Below are positions 7,183-13,738 of a stretch of 64,000 nucleotides of DNA, in pieces. The notes under the pieces are model-generated. The model made no database searches. It was not told where the DNA came from and worked only from the letters and a program-made list of their open reading frames with translations. The translations under genes and the position numbers were made by a program. This stretch comes from CALDUY01 sp046350255 (lineage in GTDB: Bacteria > Planctomycetota > Planctomycetia > Gemmatales > Gemmataceae). The number at the start of each line of letters is the position of its first letter. Position 1 is the stretch's first letter. Location of the stretch: NCBI GenBank assembly GCA_046350255.1, contig JAXMAV010000003.1, positions 62,001-126,000 of the forward strand. Direction: 5' to 3'.

Positions 7183-8517
7183 TCAGGACGGTAGCTTGGC
7201 CTGAAGGGCCCGCGCGCGGGCGTTGTCGGGTTCCAGCTGCAGTGCAATCTTGAGGTGTTCCCGCGCCTCGGCCGGTTTGCTGGTCTGAAGCAGTTCGGCC
7301 AGTTCGAGATGCGCCTCGGTGAAGTTGGGCATGGCCCGGGCGGCAGCGCGGAAGGCCTCCTCGGCCTGCTGTCGTTCGTTCTGGGTCAGCAGGCACTTGC
7401 CCAGCTGATAGCTCGCCAGGGCGTGGGTCGGCTTCAGACCGATGGCTCGGCGCAGAGGCCCCAACGCCTCGGCCGGCGCTCCGCTGTCGATGAGCACCAG
7501 CCCCAGCAGGTAGTGCGCCTCGGTGAATTCCGTATCGATGCGAACCGCCTGCTCGAGCGCCTGGCGCGCCTCGGGCAGGTTACCTGCCCGGTGCCAGGCG
7601 CGTCCCAGCCACATCCACGCCGCTGCTGCCCGGGGATAATCGCGGACCGTTTGGCTAAGCAACTGGATGGCCTCGGCCAGTCGGCCCTGGCTGACCATCG
7701 CCGTGGCCCGCTGAATCTGAGCCTCGCGCCCGACCTGCAAGGCCATCAGTTGCGCCATCAGCGGATCCTCCCGGGTCTGGTCCGGAGGCAGGGCCGCCAC
7801 CCGGCGCGCTAACTTGCTGGCCGCTTCGGCATCGCCTCGTCGCTGGAGAATCTCCACATACATGCGCCCCGCTGCTTTTCGCGTCAGGGGGTGATCCAGC
7901 GCCTTCTTGAGGTGGCTTTCGGCCTGCGGCCACTGGTTTCGACCGTACTCGATCCGGGCCAACCCCAGCGCGGCCCGGGCGTTGTCTGGTTCGAGCCGCA
8001 CGATCTCCTGCAAGGTGCGTTCGGCCTCCTCGGTCCGGCCCAAGAGCAGCAAGCCATCGACCAGGCGCAGCAGGGTGTCGACCTGTGGGGCATCCATCCG
8101 TTCGAGGGCACGTTGCAGATACACGACCGATTGTGCCAGGTCGGTTTCGCTGGCGATGATCGCCTGGTAGTAGGGCCAGCGCGCCTCGCCCGGGTCGAGT
8201 CGCGCCGCCTCGTTCAGGCAGAGGGAGGCCGGTTCGAGATTGCGATTCACCAGCAGGAACATGCCCAGACGCCCCCAGGCATCTGCCGAGCCGGGTTGCT
8301 GGAGCACGTTCTCCCGCAGGCGCTTCGACACGGCTTCTACCTGCGGGTCGTTCTCGCTGATCTCCACCTCGGGCGGCTTCAAGGGGGGCTTGTTCCAGCC
8401 ACCTCGAAGGACCACGACCAGGATGATGGCCAGGAGCAGGATACTCACCATGCCGATGCTACTCCACCCGCTGTACGAGGGAGTCTCCGCCTTTCCAGGG
8501 CCGCCAGCGCCGGACAT
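7183..8517 (-). CDS. Membrane-anchored tetratricopeptide repeat protein
   Basis: A 444-residue protein. A short polar N-terminus is followed by one transmembrane helix (SIGMVSILLLAIILVVVLRG, about residues 18-37), after which most of the protein is TPR. Repeats are visible as AWGRLGMFLLVNRNLEPASL, ARAALGLARIEYGRNQWPQA, AWMWLGRAWHRAGNLPEA, AHYLLGLVLIDSGAPAEA and ASYQLGKCLLTQNERQQA. A periplasmic scaffold role is likely from this layout. The frame extends upstream to 8871, but the ATG at 8517 is preferred because the extra part overlaps the CRTAC1 gene and reads as non-coding. It lies 25 bases after that gene, so the pair are probably one leftward operon. Confidence 0.85.
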   Translation of the reverse strand: MSGAGGPGKAETPSYSGWSSIGMVSILLLAIILVVVLRGGWNKPPLKPPEVEISENDPQVEAVSKRLRENVLQQPGSADAWGRLGMFLLVNRNLEPASLCLNEAARLDPGEARWPYYQAIIASETDLAQSVVYLQRALERMDAPQVDTLLRLVDGLLLLGRTEEAERTLQEIVRLEPDNARAALGLARIEYGRNQWPQAESHLKKALDHPLTRKAAGRMYVEILQRRGDAEAASKLARRVAALPPDQTREDPLMAQLMALQVGREAQIQRATAMVSQGRLAEAIQLLSQTVRDYPRAAAAWMWLGRAWHRAGNLPEARQALEQAVRIDTEFTEAHYLLGLVLIDSGAPAEALGPLRRAIGLKPTHALASYQLGKCLLTQNERQQAEEAFRAAARAMPNFTEAHLELAELLQTSKPAEAREHLKIALQLEPDNARARALQAKLPS

Positions 8518-8542
8518 GAGGGATCCTTGTGAGAAGCAGAAA

Positions 8543-10240
8543 TCAGGGGCCCGCCTTTTTGCCCTGGCCTTTGCGCAGGGTGACCTGGCGGTTGGTTTCA
8601 CCGCCGGGAAACAGTTCCCGGTCGCCGTTGGGCCAGAGTACCTCGATGGCGTCGTAGGTTGTGAGGCTGCCGAGACCCACATGTACGCGCGGGTCGTTGC
8701 TTGCCAGGTAGCTCTGGCCCGGGTTGACCCAGCCCAGCCAGGTTTTGCTCCCCGTGCGCAGGCGAATCTCGGCCCCGTAGGCATCGCGGCGCAGGGCGGG
8801 ATCGACTGCACGCACCAGAAGCCAGCGGCCACGGTCCGGGGCGACGTTGCGATACAGGCGAGCCGATTCACCTACCCGGGTGACGAGCAGGTCGATGGCA
8901 CCGTCGCCATCGATGTCGCCTCCGACCAGCGCCCGACTCACCCAGGCCTGGCCACAAAAGGGCGCGTTGGCGGCGCTGATGTTCTGAAACCGTCCGCCTT
9001 CCTCGCCGGAATAAAGCTGATTGGACTCGGCGTAGGGACGCCAGAAGGGGGCCAGGTGCTCTCCCTCCGCGGGGGTACCACGCATTACCCGGCCGTTGAC
9101 GATGGCCAGGTCGAGCCGGCCATCGTGGTTGAAATCGCCCAGCACGGTACCGAAGCCGGTGCCGCGCCCCCGAGAAGTCAGCAGCCCCGTTGCAGCTGTT
9201 TCGTCACGGTAGAACCCGCGCGGCCCCTGGCGCCACAGCGTGTGGGTCTCCTGCGTCAGGTGGGTGATGAACACGTCGAACAACCCGATGCCGCGCGTGT
9301 CGCCGATGGCAATGCCCATGTTTCCCTGTGCCTGGCCCAGCACATTAACCGCCAGGCCGCGCTCCATCGCCTCGTCGAGGAAGGTGCCGTTCTTCTGATT
9401 GATCCAGAGGCGGTTAGGGATGGCGTCGTTGGCCACCAGGATGTCGGGCCAGCCGTCGCCGTTGAAGTCCATCGTGGTGACGCCCAGCCCTGTGCCGGGG
9501 AGTTTGACCAGGCCCGACGCGACGGTTACATCCTCCATGCCGCGCCAGGCTCCGTCCGGACCCACCCCGCGATTGCGAAACAGTCGGGACACGGTGCCGG
9601 GAAAACTGAGCGGGTGGCAGAAGTCGGGTGGTCGTCCGGGACCCCGGCATTCGATGCGCGGATCGTAATCGACGTAGTTGACCACCACGAGATCGAGCCA
9701 GCCATCGCGGTCGTAGTCGAGAAAGCAGGCCGAGGTGCCCCATGCCGGGTTGTCGAGACCGGCCTGGGCGGTGGCGTCGCGGAACTTTCCGGGCGATTCC
9801 TGCAGCAGTAACCGGACGCTGCCGTACAGCGTGATGAGCACATCGGGCCGGCCGTCGTTGTTCACGTCTCCCACGGCAGCGCCCATGCAGTGGCCGGAGA
9901 AATCGAGGCCGGAACCAGCGCTAACGTCCTGGAAGGTACCGTCGGCTTTCTGGCGGAAGAGGCGATTGGTCGCCCCGCGCGGGCCCCCGTTGTTCAGAAG
10001 TAGCACGTCGAGGCGGTCATCGCCATCGAAATCGAAGAGGGCCGCCCCCGAGCCGATACTCTGCGGCATGAAGAACTTGTTGTCGAGGGGGCCGGGATCG
10101 TGGACAAAGTCGATGCCCCAGGCCTGGGTGGCGTCGTTGAACCAGGGTAGTCCGGTCGGCTCGACCACCACCGGGCGCGGACGAGTCTGGCATCCCGCCA
10201 GGGCCAGGCAAGCCAGAAGCAAGGGCCAGGAACGCATCAT
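8543..10240 (-). CDS. CRTAC1 family FG-GAP/VCBS repeat lipoprotein with ASPIC/UnbV domain
   Basis: A protein of about 565 residues. The start region MMRSWPLLLACLALAGCQ ends in a lipobox (LAGC, Cys 17), so it is likely a lipid-anchored exported protein. FG-GAP beta-propeller repeats with Ca-binding DxDxDG-like loops follow, for example FDFDGDDRLDVLLL, GDVNNDGRPDVLI, LDYDRDGWLDLVVV, MDFNGDGWPDILV and GDFNHDGRLDLAIV. The C-terminus has the ASPIC/UnbV module (YGAEIRLRTGSKTWLGWV to VLWPNGDRELF). GTG at 10246 is also possible; ATG at 10240 sits better behind CAGG. The partner TPR gene follows directly. Its job is probably protein or ligand binding at the cell surface, but nothing specific can be stated. 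Confidence 0.9.
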   Translation of the reverse strand: MMRSWPLLLACLALAGCQTRPRPVVVEPTGLPWFNDATQAWGIDFVHDPGPLDNKFFMPQSIGSGAALFDFDGDDRLDVLLLNNGGPRGATNRLFRQKADGTFQDVSAGSGLDFSGHCMGAAVGDVNNDGRPDVLITLYGSVRLLLQESPGKFRDATAQAGLDNPAWGTSACFLDYDRDGWLDLVVVNYVDYDPRIECRGPGRPPDFCHPLSFPGTVSRLFRNRGVGPDGAWRGMEDVTVASGLVKLPGTGLGVTTMDFNGDGWPDILVANDAIPNRLWINQKNGTFLDEAMERGLAVNVLGQAQGNMGIAIGDTRGIGLFDVFITHLTQETHTLWRQGPRGFYRDETAATGLLTSRGRGTGFGTVLGDFNHDGRLDLAIVNGRVMRGTPAEGEHLAPFWRPYAESNQLYSGEEGGRFQNISAANAPFCGQAWVSRALVGGDIDGDGAIDLLVTRVGESARLYRNVAPDRGRWLLVRAVDPALRRDAYGAEIRLRTGSKTWLGWVNPGQSYLASNDPRVHVGLGSLTTYDAIEVLWPNGDRELFPGGETNRQVTLRKGQGKKAGP

Positions 10241-10545
10241 GATCACCTGCCGGGAGAACAGGGATGGAGACAGGAGAACTCTCGCGGAAACCGCTGGAAG
10301 GTGAAGGGTGACCGAAAAATGAGACGACTGGAAACCCAGTGTAGAGAGGGGTGGCGGGGGAGAACAAGGGGCAGAAAGGCAAGATTATGAGAGTTTAATG
10401 AATTCACATAGATGGATGCGATGGGCACATTCTGGTAAACTCATGGATTTCTCACTTTATGCTTGACATACCTCTTGCCTCGCAGAATAATCCGGTTGAT
10501 TGTCACATCTCTTTCGTTCTCTCTCCATGTCTAAGGAGCGTGCCT
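10241..10545. other. Divergent intergenic region, AT-rich
   Basis: This 305-base stretch separates the leftward CRTAC1 gene from the rightward DUF1559 gene. From about 10376 to 10470 it is clearly more AT-rich than the surrounding genes. It holds the sigma-70-like promoter listed separately and an ATGAGAC sequence near 10320 also seen upstream of the GT2 gene. No credible small gene was seen. Confidence 0.5.
10463..10491 (+). promoter_or_regulatory. Strong sigma-70-type promoter for DUF1559 gene
   Basis: A perfect -35 box TTGACA (10463-10468) and AATAAT (10486-10491, five of six to TATAAT) are separated by 17 bases. Transcription would start near 10498, giving a leader of about 50 bases with AAGGAG before the ATG at 10546. 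It is the best sigma-70 match in the window and sits in AT-rich DNA, as expected for a highly expressed gene. Confidence 0.75.
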
Positions 10546-11511
10546 ATGCGTTGGGTTGCCAGAAAGATCCGCGGTTTCACGCTGATCGAACTGCTGGTAG
10601 TGATCGCCATTATCGCCATTCTGATTGGTCTTCTTCTCCCTGCAGTCCAGAAGGTGCGTGAAGCGGCAGCTCGTATGCAGTGCTCCAACAACCTCCGTCA
10701 GGTGGGGTTGGCCCTGCACAATTACCACGACCAGAATCAGAAGTTCCCTCCGCTCTTCTATGACGGGCGGTTCAAGGATGCCGCTGGGAACGACAAGCTC
10801 CAGTGGGCCAACATCCTCTTCATGATTCTTCCGTACGTCGAGCAGGACAACCTGTACAAGACGGGCTGGAACTACCGCAACGGCTCGGGCGATTGCGTGA
10901 CCTGGGATGCCCCGGTCGGCACCAGCTCGAACGTGTGGCGGTCCCCGCTGAAGACCTACGTGTGCCCCTCGGACGAAAGCCTCGATTCCAACGGCATGAA
11001 CCAGAATGCCGGCTGGAGCGGTGGCTCGTACGCCTGCAACATGCAGGTCTTTGCCCGCGTGAACCGTGCGACCGGTGACTTCGTGGATTGGAACGGTGGT
11101 GCTCGTATGCCGGCCAGCTTCGGCGACGGTCAGAGCAACACGATCATGGTGGCCGAGAAGTACGGTACTTGCAACGATCGTGGTACCCTGTGGGCTCATC
11201 CGTGGGGTGACTGGGGTCCGTATTTCGCTACCTCGGCGAACATGAACGGTGGTATCTCTGGTGGTATCACCACGTTCGTGGGCAACGATCCCATCAATGG
11301 TGCGATCGTGACTGACTGCAAGTTCCAGAACAAGCCGATCTACAGCACGGCGAACTGCGACAAGGTCAAGGCTTCGAGTGCTCACTCGGGCACGCTCATG
11401 GTGGCCATGGGCGATGCCAGCGTGAAGGGCGTCAACTCCGCCCTCAGCAGCCGAACCTGGTGGTGGGCGATCACCCCCAGCGGTCGTGAAGTGCTTGGCA
11501 GCGATTGGTAA
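10546..11511 (+). CDS. DUF1559 domain protein, probably highly expressed
   Basis: A 321-residue pseudopilin-like protein. IRGFTLIELLVVIAIIAIL carries the prepilin cleavage and methylation signal, then AVQKVREAAARMQCSNNLRQVGLALHNYHDQN. The C-terminal family motif is H-X9-DA rather than H-X9-DG (AHSGTLMVAMGDASVKG). The ATG at 10546 lies 9 bases after AAGGAG; an open frame from 10459 lies inside the promoter. Codon use looks richer in GGT and CGT than its neighbours, and the promoter is near consensus, which together suggest high expression. The small lipoprotein gene follows 190 bases later. Its function is not known beyond the family. Confidence 0.93.
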   Translation: MRWVARKIRGFTLIELLVVIAIIAILIGLLLPAVQKVREAAARMQCSNNLRQVGLALHNYHDQNQKFPPLFYDGRFKDAAGNDKLQWANILFMILPYVEQDNLYKTGWNYRNGSGDCVTWDAPVGTSSNVWRSPLKTYVCPSDESLDSNGMNQNAGWSGGSYACNMQVFARVNRATGDFVDWNGGARMPASFGDGQSNTIMVAEKYGTCNDRGTLWAHPWGDWGPYFATSANMNGGISGGITTFVGNDPINGAIVTDCKFQNKPIYSTANCDKVKASSAHSGTLMVAMGDASVKGVNSALSSRTWWWAITPSGREVLGSDW

Positions 11512-11700
11512 GAGTTGACTGTTTCCCCGTCGCTTCTACCTGCACTCCGTACGAGCGCTGGTAGAGGCGGCGGGTTTCTCGTTTTTTCCCTCCCCTCTCT
11601 GGCTTCGTTTTTCTGCCGAGGCAGATCACTCCGGCTGGTTCCGATGGAGATTCGACCAGCCAACCAGGGATGTTTGACCTCCAGGAGAGACCTACAAGTG

Positions 11701-12159
11701 ATGACGCATCTTCGGGCCGCTAGTCTGGCTCTGACTGTCGCTGGCGCCTGTCTTTTGATTGCAGGTTGCGGCAAATCGGGCAGCACCGTGGTCGGTAAGG
11801 CCACCTACAAGGGGACCTCTCTGACCGCTGGTACGGTCTACTTCACCAAGGGGGACAAGGACTCCTCTCCCAAGTCCGGTGGCATTGAAAAGGATGGAAC
11901 CTACAAGGTCGAGGAACTTCCTCCCGGCGATTACAAGGTCTACGTCATCACCCCCAAGGGTGGTAGTAATGTCGGTATGCCCATGGGCATGCCAGGGGGC
12001 AAGCAGGAAGGCAGCGAGGGCATGAAGAGCATGAAGGGCGGGGCCACCGGGCCTGTTCAGGTAGTCGAAGTGCCGGAAAAGTACGGCAAGCCGGATACCT
12101 CGGGCCTGACTACCACCGTCAAGGGTGGCAAGAACACCTTTGACATCACGCTGAACTAA
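11701..12159 (+). CDS. Small lipoprotein, carboxypeptidase regulatory-like fold
   Basis: A 152-residue exported lipoprotein. The signal peptide LALTVAGACLLIAGC ends in the lipobox IAGC with Cys 23. The mature part reads VVGKATYKGTSLTAGTVYFTKG, then GTYKVEELPPGDYKVYVITP, the beta-sandwich pattern of transthyretin-like or carboxypeptidase regulatory domains. A Gly/Met/Lys-rich insert (MPMGMPGGKQEGSEGMKSM) interrupts it, followed by VVEVPEKYGKPDTSGLTTTV. Proteins like this usually accompany DUF1559 genes in planctomycetes. AGGAG occurs 14-18 bases upstream. A clear terminator follows at 12197. The frame is open from 11515, but the lipoprotein signal fixes the start at 11701. Confidence 0.85.
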   Translation: MTHLRAASLALTVAGACLLIAGCGKSGSTVVGKATYKGTSLTAGTVYFTKGDKDSSPKSGGIEKDGTYKVEELPPGDYKVYVITPKGGSNVGMPMGMPGGKQEGSEGMKSMKGGATGPVQVVEVPEKYGKPDTSGLTTTVKGGKNTFDITLN

Positions 12160-12196
12160 CTTATGCCACTTGCTTTGGCTGAACCACAAACGACGA

Positions 12197-12234
12197 GGGC
12201 TGCATCTCATGGATGCGGCCCTTCTTCATTTTTT
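12197..12234 (+). terminator. Intrinsic terminator after small lipoprotein gene
   Basis: GGGCTGCATC (12197-12206) pairs with GATGCGGCCC (12212-12221), a ten-pair stem with one G-U and a five-base loop, followed by TTCTTCATTTTTT. The T-run overlaps the last codons (Lys-Lys-stop) of the convergent TPR gene. Confidence 0.85.
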
Positions 12235-13539
12235 CGCTGCGGAATTGCTGGGAAGGCCTGCCTGCTGGCGATGAATGCGCGCCTGGTCGAGATTACCCAG
12301 CTTGGCCCAGGCCTCGGCCAAACTGGCGTGGACCTTCGGATCGTAGGGGGCTCGGTCCAGAGCCCGGTTCAGAAACGGCATCGCCTCGCGGGGTAGATCG
12401 TAACGGAGGTAGATCTGGGCCACCTCCACCAGCAGTCCGACGTTGTTGGCGTCGCTGGTGTACTTCTTGATCAACTCTTCCATCCGGCGGTGATCGGTAT
12501 TCACCCGTGCCAGGTCGGCCGACATCGCCTCGGCGTCCTTCTCTCGCCCTTTTTGCCCCTTCAGAGCCAGCAGCAGGTTGTAGTAGACGCGTGGATCGTA
12601 CCGTGCCAGGTCAAGCGCCTTGCGGAGGTCGGTTTCGGCCGATTGATACCGCTGCAGGATCAGGGCCACCTTGCCGCGTTCGACCAGCGCATTGACGTTG
12701 GTAGGAGCTTCCCGTAACACGTCGTCCAACTGCTGGAGCGCCTCCTGAGTCTGACCACGTGCGGCCAGGCACTGCGCTAGCCCGGTTTTGCCCTCGGCGT
12801 TGTCCGGTTGCTCGTCTACCACGCGCTGAAACAGGGGCTCGGCTTCCTGCGGGTTGCGGCGTTCGTTGAGCAACAGTTGTGCCAGCCGGATGGTCGCCTT
12901 CCGATCGTCCGGGTCCAACTCGATCACTTTCTGATAGTCGGTGATGGCGTCGTCGTAGTGCCCCAGGCGGTCGTAGGCATGGGCGCGACGGTTGAGGGCC
13001 CAGGTGTTATCCGGCTCGACCTTCAGCCAGCCATCCAGGCAGGCGATGGCCTGCTGCAGGCGCGACGTTCTCAGGTACGGATAGACCAGCGCCTCGGCGA
13101 CGAGGGCGGTGTAGGGGTTCTCGGTGACGGCGAAGAGGTGCAGCTGTTTCTCGATTGACTGGGGCAGGGTGCCCTGCTGGGCGCGGGTCAACTCACGCTC
13201 GAGATGAATCTCGGGGGTGTAAGCCTTATTCGTCATTTGAAAGAAGCGATCAAGCAGCGCCTCGGCCTGGTCGAAATCCTGGGCGCGTCGGGCCGTCTGT
13301 GCCGCCTGGAAGACCAACCCGGGTCGATGCTGATGGGTCTGCATGGCCAGGGTCAGACGCTCGAGCGCCTTGGTGAACCGTCGCGCCTGGATGTCCTGCT
13401 GGGCGAGACGGACCTGGTGTTCCACCCAGCCCAGCCAGCCGAGCAGGACAGCGAGCAGAAGTCCGGCTACCACCATCAGGCCCAGGCCCAGCCGCCTGCG
13501 ACGGAGCCGGTGGCTCTCTTGCGTGGGGGATGTTGTCAT
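12226..13539 (-). CDS. Membrane-anchored tetratricopeptide repeat protein
   Basis: A 437-residue protein with a basic N-terminus (RLRRRR), one membrane helix (LGLMVVAGLLLAVLLGWLGW, about residues 19-38) and then TPR repeats. Clear repeats include AWALNRRAHAYDRLGHYDDA, ATIRLAQLLLNERRNPQEA, GKTGLAQCLAARGQTQEA and VNALVERGKVALILQRYQSA. The last repeat LAEAWAKLGNLDQARIHRQQ is near the C-terminus. It resembles the TPR protein at 7183-8517 in layout and is probably a periplasmic scaffold. It converges on the small lipoprotein gene and its end overlaps that gene's terminator. The TTGACA promoter at 13596-13624 is a candidate for it. Confidence 0.85.
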   Translation of the reverse strand: MTTSPTQESHRLRRRRLGLGLMVVAGLLLAVLLGWLGWVEHQVRLAQQDIQARRFTKALERLTLAMQTHQHRPGLVFQAAQTARRAQDFDQAEALLDRFFQMTNKAYTPEIHLERELTRAQQGTLPQSIEKQLHLFAVTENPYTALVAEALVYPYLRTSRLQQAIACLDGWLKVEPDNTWALNRRAHAYDRLGHYDDAITDYQKVIELDPDDRKATIRLAQLLLNERRNPQEAEPLFQRVVDEQPDNAEGKTGLAQCLAARGQTQEALQQLDDVLREAPTNVNALVERGKVALILQRYQSAETDLRKALDLARYDPRVYYNLLLALKGQKGREKDAEAMSADLARVNTDHRRMEELIKKYTSDANNVGLLVEVAQIYLRYDLPREAMPFLNRALDRAPYDPKVHASLAEAWAKLGNLDQARIHRQQAGLPSNSAAKK

Positions 13540-13595
13540 GGAGATCAGGGTGGTCTCGCGTGGGCCAGGACAGGAATTTGCCCGGAGTTGGTTGC

Positions 13596-13624
13596 ACCCT
13601 ATCGAGGCCGTGCCACCCTGTCAA
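13596..13624 (-). promoter_or_regulatory. Candidate sigma-70 promoter for leftward TPR gene
   Basis: On the minus strand a perfect TTGACA (13624-13619) is followed after 17 bases by TAGGGT (13601-13596), which matches the -10 consensus only at the first two and last bases. Transcription would begin about 50 bases before the ATG at 13539. Confidence 0.4.
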
Positions 13625-13738
13625 GCGGCCAGGTGAAGCTAATGGATCGCGAGCAACCGCTGGCCTGCGAGCCGATCCAGGCATACCATCGTTACCATCC
13701 CCTTGATGGCCCCGGTGACCCGGCGATCGGAGTGACTC

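Noticed and set aside
8240..9811. A long rightward frame antisense to the CRTAC1 and TPR genes
   Set aside because: The leftward proteins have clear FG-GAP and TPR repeats; the antisense reading has no such pattern.
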